Under the pieces are notes generated by a model that did not search any database, had not been told where the DNA came from, and saw only the letters and a program-made list of their open reading frames with translations. This document shows, one piece after another, positions 17,630 through 30,200 of a stretch of DNA of 40,711 bases. The number at the start of each line of letters is the position of its first letter. The stretch's first letter is position 1. The stretch is from positions 1-40,711 of the forward strand of contig JADMJD010000117.1 of assembly GCA_018780805.1 (NCBI GenBank). The letters are read 5' to 3'. This DNA is from Rubrivivax sp. (lineage in GTDB: Bacteria > Pseudomonadota > Gammaproteobacteria > Burkholderiales > Burkholderiaceae_C). The position numbers were made by a program, and so were the translations under genes.

Positions 17630-18919
17630 ATGAACACCTACGACCTGGCCCGCAACCTCGACCTGCCCAAACGCGCGGTGGCGCTGGTGCTGGCCGGCGG
17701 CCGCGGCAGCCGCCTGAAGAACCTGACCGACCGGCGTGCCAAGCCGGCCGTGTACTTCGGCGGCAAGTTCCGCATCGTCGACTTTGCGTTGTCGAACTGC
17801 CTGAACTCCGGCATCCGCCGCATCGGCGTCATCACGCAGTACAAGAGCCACAGCCTGCTGCGCCACCTGCAGCGTGGCTGGGCCTTCATGCGGCCGGAGA
17901 TGAACGAGTTCGTCGACCTGCTGCCCGCGCAGCAGCGCGTGGACGAAGAAAGCTGGTACCGCGGCACGGCCGACGCCGTCTACCAGAACCAGGACATCGT
18001 GGCCGCCTACGGCGCCGACTACATCGTGGTGCTGGCCGGTGACCACATCTACAAGATGAACTACGCGCTGATGCTGGCCGACCACGTGGCCCACGGGCGG
18101 GAGTGCACGGTGGGTTGCATCGAGGTCAGCCGCGAAGAGGCCTCGGCCTTCGGTGTGATGGCGGTGGACGAAAAGCGCCGCATCACGGCCTTCGTCGAAA
18201 AACCCGCCGACCCGCCCGAGATGCCCGGCAAACCCGGCCGCTCGCTGGCCAGCATGGGCATCTACATCTTCAACGCGCGTTACCTGTACCAGCAGCTCGA
18301 GCGCGACATGAACGACGCCGATTCCACCCACGATTTTGGCAAGGACATCATCCCTGCCGCGGTGAAAAACGGCTGCGCGGTGGCACATCCCTTCGAGCTG
18401 AGCTGCGTTGGCCAGCGCCAGGGCATGGAGCCCTACTGGCGCGACGTTGGCACCATCGACGCGTACTGGGACGCCAACATTGACCTCACCGCCACCGACC
18501 CGCTGCTGAACCTGTACGACACCCGCTGGCCGATCTGGACTTACCAGCCGCAGCTGCCACCGGCCAAGTTTGTGCACAACGCCGACGACCGGCGCGGCAT
18601 GGCCATCGAATCGCTGGTGTCGGGCGGCTGCATCGTTTCGGGCTCGGTGTTCCGTTCGGTGCTGTTCTCCAATGTGCGGGTGCACAGCTACGCCAAGACG
18701 GAGTGGGCCGTGTTGCTGCCGGGTGTGCAGGTGGGCCGCGGCGCGCGCCTGAACCGGGTGGTGGTGGACCGCGGCTGCCAGATCCCCGACGGCATGGTGA
18801 TCGGCGAAGACCCGGTGGTGGACGCCGAACGTTTTTTCCGCACCGAATCCGGCATCACCCTGGTGACGCGCGAAATGCTGGTGCGGGCCGGCGCCGGCGA
18901 CAACGCCGGGCTGGAATGA
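17630..18919 (+). CDS. glgC: Glucose-1-phosphate adenylyltransferase GlgC
   Basis: This 429-residue ADP-glucose pyrophosphorylase makes ADP-glucose from ATP and glucose 1-phosphate, the committed step of bacterial glycogen synthesis. The nucleotide-binding start is [21 protein letters not shown], with Lys38 at the position of the activator-site Lys39 of the E. coli enzyme. [12 protein letters not shown] and FVEKP (Lys191, the glucose-1-phosphate site) follow. The C-terminal left-handed beta-helix runs from about residue 320. A strong GGAGGGG (17621-17627) precedes the ATG. It is first in the operon glgC-glgA-hyi. Confidence 0.96.
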   Translation: MNTYDLARNLDLPKRAVALVLAGGRGSRLKNLTDRRAKPAVYFGGKFRIVDFALSNCLNSGIRRIGVITQYKSHSLLRHLQRGWAFMRPEMNEFVDLLPAQQRVDEESWYRGTADAVYQNQDIVAAYGADYIVVLAGDHIYKMNYALMLADHVAHGRECTVGCIEVSREEASAFGVMAVDEKRRITAFVEKPADPPEMPGKPGRSLASMGIYIFNARYLYQQLERDMNDADSTHDFGKDIIPAAVKNGCAVAHPFELSCVGQRQGMEPYWRDVGTIDAYWDANIDLTATDPLLNLYDTRWPIWTYQPQLPPAKFVHNADDRRGMAIESLVSGGCIVSGSVFRSVLFSNVRVHSYAKTEWAVLLPGVQVGRGARLNRVVVDRGCQIPDGMVIGEDPVVDAERFFRTESGITLVTREMLVRAGAGDNAGLE

Positions 18920-18944
18920 AGGCATCGAACAGAGAGCACCGCGC

Positions 18945-20402
18945 ATGAAGGTGTTGCACCTGGCGGCGGAGGTTTTTCCGCTGGTGAAGACGGGCGGTCT
19001 GGCCGACGTGGTGGCCGCGTTGCCCCCGGCCCTGGCGGCGCAGGGCGCCGATGTGCGGCTGCTGCTGCCCGGCCACCCGGCCGTGCTGGACGGTGTCAAA
19101 CACGCCAAGACCGTGGCCACGCTGGGGCCGGCCTTTGGTGCTGCGCGCAGCACGCTGCTGCTGGGCCGCATGCCGAAGACCGATCTGCCGGTCTACGTGA
19201 TCGACGCACCCTTCCACTACCGGCGCGAGGGCGGCCCCTACCAGGCGCCCGGTGGCAGCGAGTGGCCCGACAACCTGCAGCGTTATGCCTTCCTGGGCTG
19301 GGTGGCGGCCCACCTGGCCAGCGGTGAACTGGACGACAAGTGGGCGCCCGAGCTGGTGCACGCCCACGACTGGCATGCCGCCATGGCCTGCGCCTACCTG
19401 GCAGCGCACCCGCCCACCGCGGCTGCTTCGGTCTTCACGGTGCACAACCTGGCCTACCAGGGCGTGTTCCCGCACGACGACGCGCGCCTGCTGGGCCTGC
19501 CGGCGCGTTTCATGCAGCCCGAGGCGCTGGAGTTCCACGGCCAGATCTGTTTCATGAAAGCCGGGCTGAAGTTCGCCGACCGCGTCAGCACCGTCAGCCC
19601 CACCTACGCACGCGAGATCGCCACGCCCGAGTTCGGCGCCGGCCTGGACGGTGTGATCCGCGGCCGCAACGGCGCCGTCAGCGGCATCCTCAACGGCATC
19701 GACGACCAGGTCTGGAACCCCGCCACCGACAGTGCGCTCGGCAGCCGCTACCGTGCCGATGCGCTGGCTGGCAAGGCCGCCAACAAGGCCGCGCTGCAGG
19801 CCGAGGCCGGCCTGGCGCCGCGGCCCGAGGCCCCGGTGCTGACGGTGGTCAGCCGGCTGTCGTCGCAGAAGGGGCTGGACCTGGTGCTGGCCGTGTTGCC
19901 CGAGCTGCTGCGCCACGGCGCGCAGCTGGTGGTGCAGGGCACCGGCGACCCGTCGCTGGAATCGGCTTTTGCGATTGCCGCGCACGCCCACCCTGGCGCC
20001 GTGGCCCTGCACGTGGGCTACGACGAAAGCCGGGCCCACCGGCTGATCGCCGGGGCCGACATCATCCTCGTGCCCTCGCGCTTCGAGCCCTGCGGCCTGA
20101 CCCAGCTCTATGGCCTGCGCTACGGCACCGTGCCCGTGGTGCGGCGCGTGGGCGGCCTGGCCGACACCGTGGCCGATGGCGAGACCGGGTTTGCTTTCGG
20201 CGAGGCCACGCCGTTTGCCTTGCAGGCGGCGCTGGAGCGGGCGCTGCAGGCCTATGCCGACGCGCCGCGCTGGCAAGCGCTGCAACAGGCCGGCATGGCG
20301 CAAAACCTGGGCTGGGCCGGCCCCGCCCGGGCCTACCTGGCGTTGTACGACGAGGCCTGCCGCGCGCGCCGCGACAGCCCGCGCCAGGCGCCCAGCCTCT
20401 GA
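18945..20402 (+). CDS. glgA: Glycogen synthase GlgA (ADP-glucose, GT5)
   Basis: This 485-residue GT5 glucosyltransferase extends alpha-1,4-glucans from ADP-glucose. KTGGLADV (Lys15 onwards) is the ADP-glucose-binding signature at the N-terminus, and HAHDWHA and [10 protein letters not shown] are conserved in the first Rossmann lobe. The second lobe carries [12 protein letters not shown] and the acid/base region [18 protein letters not shown], followed by [10 protein letters not shown]. The gene begins 25 bases after glgC. The short tail after residue 475 is rich in Arg and variable. Confidence 0.95.
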   Translation: MKVLHLAAEVFPLVKTGGLADVVAALPPALAAQGADVRLLLPGHPAVLDGVKHAKTVATLGPAFGAARSTLLLGRMPKTDLPVYVIDAPFHYRREGGPYQAPGGSEWPDNLQRYAFLGWVAAHLASGELDDKWAPELVHAHDWHAAMACAYLAAHPPTAAASVFTVHNLAYQGVFPHDDARLLGLPARFMQPEALEFHGQICFMKAGLKFADRVSTVSPTYAREIATPEFGAGLDGVIRGRNGAVSGILNGIDDQVWNPATDSALGSRYRADALAGKAANKAALQAEAGLAPRPEAPVLTVVSRLSSQKGLDLVLAVLPELLRHGAQLVVQGTGDPSLESAFAIAAHAHPGAVALHVGYDESRAHRLIAGADIILVPSRFEPCGLTQLYGLRYGTVPVVRRVGGLADTVADGETGFAFGEATPFALQAALERALQAYADAPRWQALQQAGMAQNLGWAGPARAYLALYDEACRARRDSPRQAPSL

Positions 20403-20414
20403 AGGCAGGCTGCC

Positions 20415-21227
20415 ATGCCCCGGTTTGCGGCCAACCTGAGCCTGTTGTACACCGAGTGGGACTTCCCGGCCCGCTTTGAGGCGGCGGCGGCCGACGGTTT
20501 CACGGGCGTCGAGTGCCAGTTCCCGTATGCGTTCCCGGCCGCGACGCTGGCGACGGCGCTGGCCCATGCCGGCCTGCAGCAGGTGCTGATCAACGCACCG
20601 CCCGGTGTGGGCGATGAACGCGGCCTGGCCGCGCTACCGGGCCGGCAGGCCGACTTCCGCCGCGGCTTCCTGGACCAGGCCCTGCCGTATGCACAGGCCC
20701 TGGCCTGCCCGCGTTTGCACGTGATGGCAGGGCTGATCCCGGCCGGGCTGGAGCGTGCGGCGCTGCAGCCCACCTTCATCGAGAACCTGGCCTGGGCCGC
20801 CGAACAGGCCGCGCCGCTGGGCATCACGCTGCTGATCGAGCCGCTGAACGGGCGCGACGTGCCGGGCTACTTTCTGAACCGTCAGGACCATGCGCACGAG
20901 ATCGTGGCCGCCGTGGGCGCGCCCAACCTGGCGGTGCAGATGGACCTGTACCACGCGCAGATCGTCGAAGGTGACCTCAGTGCCAAGCTGCAGCGTTACC
21001 TGGACCCGGCCCACCCCACGCCGGTGGGCCACCTGCAGGTCGCCAGCGTGCCGGCGCGGCACGAGCCTGATGCCGGCGAGCTGGACTTCGGCCACCTGTT
21101 CACGCTGATCGATGTGCTGGGCTGGGACGGCTGGGTCGGCGCCGAGTACCGGCCGCGCGGGGCCACGCGTGACGGCCTGGGGTGGTTCGCGCGCTGGCGC
21201 CAGGGCATCGGTCAGGGCAGCAGGTAG
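20415..21227 (+). CDS. hyi: Hydroxypyruvate isomerase-family protein (TIM barrel)
   Basis: This 270-residue TIM-barrel protein is of the Hyi/OtnI family, which interconverts hydroxypyruvate and tartronate semialdehyde or acts on related 2-oxo sugars. FAANLSLLYTEWDFPARFEAA is the family N-terminus. Likely metal and catalytic residues are Glu142 in IEPLNGRD, Asp177 and His180 in QMDLYHAQ, and Glu244 in GAEYRPRG. It starts 12 bases after glgA, so it belongs to the glycogen operon even though no glyoxylate genes (gcl, glxR) are present. Its stop overlaps the end of the converging exoprotein gene by 16 bases. The family call is firm; the substrate in this setting is unknown. Confidence 0.88.
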   Translation: MPRFAANLSLLYTEWDFPARFEAAAADGFTGVECQFPYAFPAATLATALAHAGLQQVLINAPPGVGDERGLAALPGRQADFRRGFLDQALPYAQALACPRLHVMAGLIPAGLERAALQPTFIENLAWAAEQAAPLGITLLIEPLNGRDVPGYFLNRQDHAHEIVAAVGAPNLAVQMDLYHAQIVEGDLSAKLQRYLDPAHPTPVGHLQVASVPARHEPDAGELDFGHLFTLIDVLGWDGWVGAEYRPRGATRDGLGWFARWRQGIGQGSR

Positions 21228-24200
21228 ACGGTGGTGATGCGCCCCGGCGCCAGGCCCCAGCGGGCCTGGGCCGTGCGCAGCGCCAGCGCCACTAGGTCTG
21301 CGCGGCGTGAATCGGCCATGGCCGCCGCGGCGGCGCTGCGCGGGCGCAGTTGCAGATCGGTGCCGGTCCAGATCAGTTCGAAGTCCAGCGCCCCGCCGGT
21401 CGCCGTGGTGTCTTGCAGGCTCAAGGGCAGGCGCTCCACCACCACGGCATGGCCAGGCGCCGTTGTGTTGAACACGGTGATCGGCGGCAGCGGCACGCCG
21501 GCTTCGGCTGCCGGCGGCGCGGCGGCCAGCGCGGCGCTGCTGGCGTCCCGCACCGCGGCCAGGCCGTCAGGTTCCGCGCCCCGCACCTGCACCCCGCCCG
21601 CGCCGACGATGTGCACCGGCCCGGTGAAGTGGTTGCCGGCTTGCGGCAGGCTGACCGCGCCACGGCCGGCGTCGATGGCCGTGCCGGCCACCACCACCAG
21701 CGCACCGGTCTGCGTCACGTCGCTGCCGCCGCTGGCCGCGTCCAGCACACCGCCCACGCTGCCCTGGCCGAGGTTCAGTGCGCCTGTGCTGCGCAGCTGC
21801 AGATCGCCGCTGACCGCCAGCGTGCCCAGTAGCAACGGCCCGCCGGCCACCAGCGTGGCGCTGCCGGCCTGCAGGTGCACGGCGCCCGCGATCTGCAGCG
21901 CGGCGTTGTCCGCCATCGCCACCGTGCCGCCGGGTGCGGCCAGCGTCAGCGTGCCGGTCACGCGCAGGTCGCCCAGCAACAGCGAGGCCTGGGCGCTGCC
22001 GAGCTGCGCATCGCCCGCCACGCGCCAGCTGCCGCCGGTGTGTTGCAAGCCGCCCAGCATGGCCGGGCCGGTGGCCAGCTGGCCGCCGGCCAACGCCAGC
22101 GTGGCGCCCGCGCCCAACAGGCTGTCCAGCTGCACCGTGCCGCTGGCCAGCCGCGGTGTGGCGCCGTCGGGCAGCAGCACCTGCGCCACGTTGGCGAAGT
22201 CGGGCAGGGCGCCGTCGGCCCACTGCGTGGCGTCCATCCAGTCGCCCCCGGGTGTGCCAACCCAGGTGACCGATGCGCGCTGCGTGATGCTGGCCGTTGC
22301 GTTGGCGGTGTCGCCGCCCAGCAGGCGGTAGTTCGCTGCGTCGGCACCACCCAACGGCGCCAGCTGCACCGACACCGCCTTGCCCGTGCCCACGTGGCGG
22401 TTGGCAAACTGCGCCTCGGCCGCCAGCAGCAGGTTGTCGCCCGCGACGCGGTTGTCCTGCACCTGCACCTGGGCCGTGGTCTGGCCGTCGTAGACCTTGT
22501 CCTGGGCCGTGAGCACCAGCGTCAGTGGCCGCGGCGTGATGCTGGCAACGGCCTGGTTCTGGATGCTGACGCTGTAATTGCCCAGGTCGGCCCCGCCCAA
22601 GGTGTTCACCAGTGCCACGGCCTTGCCGGTGCCGGCGTTTTTGTCGCCGAAGTGTCCGCTGCTGCTGAAGGTGACCTGGTCGCCGGCCACCAGCCCGTCG
22701 AACAAACCCCCGCTGACGCTGGCCGCGGTGCCACCGTCGTAGACCTTGTCGGCGGCCGTGATGCCGTGGAGGTTCAAGGCCCGGGGCATGATGCTGGCGC
22801 TGGCGGCGGCCTGGGCGCTGATGCTGTAGTTGCCCAGGTCGGCGCCGCCGAACACGGTTGTCAGCGCCACCGTCTTGCCGCTGCCCACGTTTTTGTCGGC
22901 GAAGCGGCCGATGCTGATCAGCGTGAGCTCGTCGCCGTTCACCAACCCCTCGAACAGGCCACCGCTGACACTGGTTGTGGTGCTGCCGTCGTAGACCTTG
23001 TCCGCGGCCACGATGCCGCTGAGCGTGATGGCCTTGGGCGTGATGCTGGCCGTGGTGCTGGTCTGCTCGGTGATGTTGTAGTTGCCCCGATCAGCGCCTT
23101 CGAACAGGTTCACCAGCGTCACGGTCTTGCCGGTGCCGACGTGTTTGTCGGTGAAGCTGCCCGTGCTGCTGAAGATGAGCACATCACCGTCGAGCAAGCC
23201 GTTGATCACACCGCCGCTGACGGTGGCCGTGCTGGCGCCGTCGTAGACCTTATCGGCCACCACGATGTCGCTGAGCGTGGTCGCCTTGGGCGTGATGCTG
23301 GCGGTGGTGCTGGTCTGCTCGGTGATGCTGTAGTTGCCGACATCGGCGCCGCCGAGCGTGTTCACCAAGGCCACGGTCTTGCCGGTGGCCACGTGTTTGT
23401 CGGCGAAGCTGCCGCTGCTGATGAGCGTCAGCTCGTCGCCGTTGACGAGGCCATCGAACACGCCGCCACTGACGCTGACCGAGGTGTCACCGTCGTAGAC
23501 CTTGTCGCTGGCCGTGATGCCGCCGAGCGTGATGGCCTTGGGCGTGATGCTGGCCGTGGTGCTGGTCTGCTCGGTGATGCTGTAGTTGCCGACATCGGCG
23601 CCGCCGAGCGTGTTCACCAAGGCCACGGTTTTGCCGGTGGCCACGTGTTTGTCGGCGAAGCTGCCGCTGCTGATAAGCGTCAGCACGTCGCCGTTGACGA
23701 GGCCATCGAACACACCGCCACTGACGCTGGCCGAGGTGCCACCGTCGTAGGACTTGTCTGCTGCCACGATGCCGTTGAGCGTCAACGCCTTGGGTGTGAT
23801 GCTGGCCGTGGTGGTGGTCTGGTCGGTGACGCTGTAGTTGCCCAGGTCGGCGCCGCCGAAAGCGTTCACCAGGGTCACGGTCTTGCCGGTGCCCGCGTGT
23901 TTGTCGGTGAAGCTGCCCGTGCTGCTGAAGGTGAGCGCGTCGCCAGTCACCAGACCCGTGAACAGGCCGCCGCTGACGGCCGCCGAGGTGCCGCCGTCGT
24001 AGACCTTGTCTGCTGCCACGATGCCGCTGAGCGTCAACGTCTTGGGTGAGATGCTGGCCGTGGTGGTGCCTTGCGCACTGACGCTGTAGTTGCCGAGGTC
24101 GGTGCCGCCGAAAACGTTCACCAGGGTCACGGTCTTGCCGGTGCCCGCGTGTTTGTCGGTGAAGCTGCCCGTGCTGCTGACGGTGAGCGCGTCGCCAGTC

Positions 24201-27200
24201 ACCAGACCGGTGAACAGGCCGCCGCTGACGGCCACCGTGGTGCCGCCGTCGTAGACCTTGTCGGCTGCCACGATGCCGCTGAGGGTGAGCGCCTTGGGCG
24301 CGATGCTGGCCGTGGTGCTGGTCTGGTCGGTGACGCTGTAGTTGCCCAGGTCGGCACCGCCGAGCGTGTTCACCAACGCGACGGTCTTGCTGCTGCCGAC
24401 GTGTTTGTCGGCAAAGCTGCCACTGCTGGCGACGCTGACATCGTCACCGTTCACCAGCCCGCTGAACACACCGCCGCTGACGCTGGCGACAGTGCCGCCG
24501 TCGTACACCTTGTCGGCCGCCGTGATGCCGCTGAGCATGATCGCCTTGGGCGTGATGCTGGCCGTGGTGCTGGTCTGGTCGGTGACGCTGTAGTTGCCGA
24601 GATCCGCGCCGGCGAACAGGTTCACCAGCGAGACGCCCTTGCCCGCGCCGACGTGTTTGTCGGCAAAGCCACCGCTGCTGGCGACGCTGACATCGTCACC
24701 GTTCACCAGCCCACTGAACGTGCCGCCGCTGACGCTGGCCGTGGTGCCGCCGTCGTACACCTTGTCCGCGGCCACGATGCCACTGAGCGTCAGCGCTTTG
24801 GGTGTGATGCTGGCCGTGGTGCTGGCCTGGTCCGCGACGCTGTAGTTGCCGAGGTCGGCACCGCCGAACACGTTCACCAGGGCCACGGTCTTGCCAGTGC
24901 CGACGTGTTTGTCGCCGAAGCTGCCCGTGCTGCTGAGCGTCACATCGTCGCCGTTCACCAGCCCCGTGAACGTGCCACCGCTGACGACGGCGCCCATGCC
25001 TCCGTCGTAGACCTTGTCCGCTGCCGTGATGCCTGCCAGGCTGATGGACCGCACCGTCACGCTCACCGATGAGCCGCTGACCGACAAGGCCTGGTAGTTG
25101 CCCGCCAGCCCGCCGTTGTTGCTGCTGCCCAGGGCCAGGCCGGCCACGCTGGCCAGCGGCTGCGCCGTCTGCACGTGCTTGGCGCTCAAGTTGCCGCTGG
25201 CGCCGCTGCCTGTCAGCGCGAAGCTTTCGCCGTTGACGCCGGTGGCGGTCAAGGTGCTGCCCGCCATCACCGTGCTGCCGTCGTAGACCCTGCTGCCCGC
25301 CAGCGTCAGCGCGGCGGGTGTGATCTGCGCGTCGCTGCCGCTGGCCGTGCTGCTGGCCAGGCTGTAGCCGTAGGCCGTGGCGCCGCCCTGGCTGGCGCCG
25401 ACCAGCCCCACGCCCGTGGCCAACACGGCCTTGCCGCTGCCGGCGTTCTGGCCGCCGGCCCCGGTGAACGTGGCGCTGGTGGGTGTGCTCAGCACGAGGC
25501 TGTCACCGTCCACCACGCCGCTGGCGGCAAAGTGCGAGCCGTCCACCGTGACGGTGGGGCTGCCATCGTAGACCTTGCTCACGCCGGTCAGCGTGACGGT
25601 CAGCGCGGGCGCCAGTGTGTAGAGGAAGCCGTTGCCACTGCCCAGCACCGGGCTGCTGCCGTGGCTGGCGCCGTACTGCTTGTAGTCGAAGGCCAGGCCG
25701 CCGCGCACGTCGCCCGTGGTGGTGTTGAAGGGGTCGGCGTTGTGGCTCCACACCTGCCAGTGCCGGCCGCTGCCACCGGCCACCAGCGCCGACGCGCCGG
25801 CCTGGTTGACGAAGCGCGAGGTGCTCAGCGTGATGTCGCCGTCGCTGCTGCTCAGCGACGCGCCGCTGGCCAGCGTGAGCGGGCCGCCCAGCAGCGTGAT
25901 GTCGCCGCTGATGGCCACGGCGCCGGCCAGCGTCAACGCGGTCGTGTTGCTGGCCGATCCCACCTGCAGCCCGCCCAGGTCGGACGCCAGTGTCGGCAGG
26001 CTGCCCAGGTCCAGCGGACTGCTGAACGAGCTGCTCGCCGGCTGCACCACCAGCCGGCCCGCACCGCTGACGCCGCTGGTGCCGAACACCGGGGCGTCGC
26101 TGGTCCAGACCAGGGTGCCGCTGGCCACCACGGTGGCGCCGGTGTGGGCCACGTGGTTGCCCAGGGTCAGCGTGCCGCCGCCTTGTTGCTGTACTGTGCC
26201 GGCGCCGGTGATGCTGCCCGCATGGGTGATGTTGTCGCTGCGCTGGAACACCACGCCGCTGGTGGCGGTGGTGCTGATGCTGCCGGCCACGCTGCCGGTG
26301 CTGCCACCGGCGCCGATGTTCAGCACGCCATGGTCCAGCACGGTGCCACCGCTGTGCGTGGCGCTGCCGGTGATGCGCAGCTCGCCTTCATCGCGCCAGG
26401 TGTTGGCCAGGGTCAGCCGGCCACTGCCGGTGACGCTGCCGGCGAAGGTGATGTTGAAGGACGAGTCCACCGACGAGTCGGCCATCAGCGTGACATCGCC
26501 CCGCACCACTTCGCCAAAGCCGTTGCTGCCCAGAAGGGTGCCGCCTGCCAGCACCAGGGGGTTGTCGATGAGGCCGCGGTCCAGCCACAGCGTGGCGCCG
26601 CTGGCCACGGTGATGGGGCCGCTGCCGAAGGCCGTGCGTTCTTCGCTGCCTTCGCCGCCGTAGAGCCGGCCGGCGTTGACCGTGCTGCCGCCGCTGTAGG
26701 TGTTGGCCGCGGCCAGCTCCAGCGTGCCGCCGCCGTTTTTGGTCAGCGTGCCGCTGCCGCTGATCACGCCGGCCAGCACCAGGTCGTTGCTGCGGTCCAC
26801 CACCAGCGTGGCGTCGTTGGCGATGGCGCCGGCCAGGCTGCCACTGCTGCCGCCGTTGCCCAGCTGCAGCGTGCCCGCGCTCACCGTGGTGCTGCCGCTG
26901 AAACTGTGGTCGCCACTCAGCGTCAGCCGGCCGGCACCGGCCTTGCCGAGACTGGCGCCGCTGCCGCTGATGACACCGGCGTAGTCGCTGTCACCGGCCT
27001 GCGTCACCGCCATGGCCTGGCCGCTGCCCAGCTGCACGTTGCCGCTGCCGCTGAGGCCGGTGGTGGTCTGCAGGGTCAGCGCGGCGTTGGCCACCAGCGT
27101 GCCGCTGATGGTGATGCCGCCGCTGCCGCTGCGCAGCAGCAGCGCATCGCCGGCCGTCAGGCTGCCCACCGTGAGGGCGCCGGTGCCGTCGGCGCGGCCG

Positions 27201-30200
27201 ATGCTGATCTGGCTGAAGCCGTCGACGAAGCTGCTGCTGAAGGCCGTGGCCGGCACGCTGAGCACGCCACTGCCGCCGCCCAGGCCGACCGTGGTGCCGG
27301 CGCTGGACGGGCTGAGCGTCAGGCTGCCGCTGGACTGCAGGGTGGCCGTGCTGGCGAGTGTGAGGCTGTCGGCCGTGAGCGTGATGTCGCCGCTGGCGGC
27401 CGAGCTGCCGTCGCTGCCGATGCGCGTGCCTGCGGCCAGGTTCAGGCCGCTCACGGCACTGTTGGCCGAGCTGCCGATGAGCGTGATGGCACCGGTCTGC
27501 GACAGCACCTGCTGACGCCCGCTGCCGGTGGCCAGGATGCCGCCGTAGGACGGGTTGCTGGCGTTCAGGTTCTGGCCGCTCAGCGTGATGTCGCCGCTGG
27601 TGCTGAGCACCTGCGCCGTGGCGGCCGCGTTCTGCGTGAACAGCGCCAGGCCGGCGCTGTGGTTGGCGGCCTGGTCGTGCTGGGCCGAGGCCGTGATCTG
27701 CACCGCACCGCTGGTGGTTTCGACTGTTGTCGTGCCGTGGCTGCTGCCGTTGTTGCCGGTGGGCAGCATCAGCACGCCGTAGTGCCAGCCGGTGCTGCTG
27801 CTGCTGGTGCCGCCGCTGGCCTGGCCTTGCACGGTGATGTCGCCGGCGCCTGCGCGCACGCTGGCGCCGTAGCCCAGGTACACACCCATGTAGCCGTAGA
27901 CATCGCTGCCACTGCCGGAGCGGCCGAACAGCGCAATGTCGCCGCCGCCGCTGTCCAGGCTGGCGTTGTAGAGCGTGATGCCGTTCTTGAAGTCGTCGGC
28001 CACCGTCGTCAGCAGCTCGGCCTTGGGGATCACGGTGCCGCCGGTGGCAAAACCGTCGCCCACGGTCAAGCCGTTCCAGGTGGTGCTGCCCGCGCCACCG
28101 CCCATCCAGATGTGGCCACCCGCGGTGCTGAGCGAAGCACCGTCTTTCAGGTAGACCATGCCGGCACCGCTGCCGTCGCTGTCGGCACGGTAGACGGCGC
28201 TGCCGCCTTGGGTGGCCACGGCCACGCCGGCCGCCTGTGTGATGTCGCCGGTGGATTGCAGCAGCAGGTCACCCGTGGTGGTGAGCGCGGCGTTCAGTGC
28301 CAGCGCGCCGCCGATCACCTGCACCGGCCCGGCCACGCTGAGGGCGTTGGACAGGGTCAGCGCCGTGGTGTTGCCGGCCTTGCCGAGCGTGAAGCCGCCC
28401 AGGCCCGTGCCAAAGGCCCAGTCGTCGTCGAAGGTCAGCGTGCCGGCGACCCCGGCGCGCAGCTGCGTGAAGCTGCTGCCCGCGGGCCGGATCGTCAGGC
28501 TGCCGCTGCCCTGCACGGCAATTGCGCCGGCACCGGCCTGCTGCGACTGGTACAGCGCGTCGGCCTCGATGACGATGGCGCCGCTGTACGCGGTGCTGCC
28601 GTCGAAGCCGATGCGCAGGCCTCCGGCGCTGTCGGACAGCTGCAGCCGCAGGTCGTTTTCGTTGAAGTTGCTGTCCTGCGTGTTGCTGCCGCGCAGTGTG
28701 ATGGCGCCGGTCTGCGACACCACCTGCAGGCTGCTGCCGGTGGTGTCGTTCTGCAGCTGCAGGCCGGTGGTGACGTCGATGGCGGCGCGGTAGCTGGCCT
28801 GGCCGTCCAGCGTGATGGCGCCGCTGGTGCTGCGCAGCAGGATGTCGTCGCCGCTGAACTGGTTGCGCAGCATCAGGCCGTGGCGGAAGCCCGTGCCCGC
28901 GGCGTCCGAGCCACTGCCCGTCAGGCTGATGGCGCCCGTGCCGCTGGTGATGCTGACATCGCCGGTGGCCGCCACCGCGCCCAGCTGCGTGCCCAGCCAG
29001 AGGCCTGCGCCACGTGTGGTGCGGGTGCTGGCGTCCAGCGTGCCGGTGAGCGTGATGTGGCCGCTGGTGCTGGCCAGCGTGGTGCCGGAATGTGCGGTCA
29101 GGCCCAGCGTGATGTCCACCGTCGTGCCACTGGTGTTGGCCACCTCGCCGGCCAGGGTGATGTCACCGGCGCCGCTGCTGATGCTGCTGCCTTGCAGGCT
29201 GATGCCCAGCGCCACGTCGCTGGCACCGCTGTTTTTCTCGGAGCGCCCACGCCCCTGCACATGGCCGCCCGCGGTGGTGATCTGGGTGCCGTAGGCCGCC
29301 AGGCCCCAGCCGGTGCCACTGGCATCGGTGCCGATGGCCGCGCCATTGCCCACCGTCAGCGCGGGGGCGCCGGCAGACGGCGTCCAGCTGCTGCTGCCGC
29401 TGCCGCCGCCCAGCCAGAGGCCGCCGCCGTTGGTGCGGATCAGCGTCTGCGTGGCGCCGGTGGCGCCGAGCTGGATGGCGCCGCCGCCGCTGCCGTCCTG
29501 GTCGGCCCACAGCACCAGGTTCAGCTTGTGGGTGTTGCTGCTGCCGGTGGCGTCGATGTCGGCACCGGCGTTGACGATGATGTGGCGGTTGGCCTTCAGC
29601 GTCAGCGTGGCGTCGGCGGCCATCGCGCCGGTGATCAGGTCGGTGGCGACGGTGATGTCGCCCTGGCTGGCGCCGGCGCCGCTGGTGTCCAGCACCACGC
29701 TGTTGCCGTTGTTCAGCGCGGTGACGATGGAGCTGGCCAGCACGTTGCCGGCCCCGCCGTACGTGCCACCGCCGGGTGGCACGCCGTTGCCGCTGGTGGT
29801 GATGGTGATGTCCACCGGGTCCAGCAGCCACAGGCCACCGGGGCCGGCGTCCACCGTGCCGCGCACGTCCAGCCGGTGGCCGGAGGTCTCGACCCGGCCG
29901 CCGCTGTGGCTGGCACCGCCTGCACCGCCCGCACCACCCGCCAGGATCAGGCCGTCGACCACCGTGTGGCTGTTGGCCGCGCCGACATCGCTCCACAGCA
30001 CGACCTCGCCGCCCGGCCCGGCGATGGTGGCACGGGCATCGACCAGCGCAGCGCTGGCCAGCGTCACGGCCTGCGCCTGTCGCCAGGCCCCACCGCCGCC
30101 CCAGCCACCGCCCACCAGCACCTGGCCGCCGCCGGTGGCGCCACGGGCCAGGGTCTGGCTGCCGGGTGCGAGCGTGATCTCATCGGCCTCCAGCACGATG

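Noticed and set aside
24342..24845. Two consecutive 83-codon plus-strand frames with nearly identical sequence
   Set aside because: They are frame shadows of two neighbouring 252-bp repeat units of the exoprotein, not paralogous small genes.
22514..25030. Regular direct repeats that could suggest a CRISPR array
   Set aside because: The 252-bp period, coding nature of the whole unit and absence of short repeats with unique spacers rule this out.
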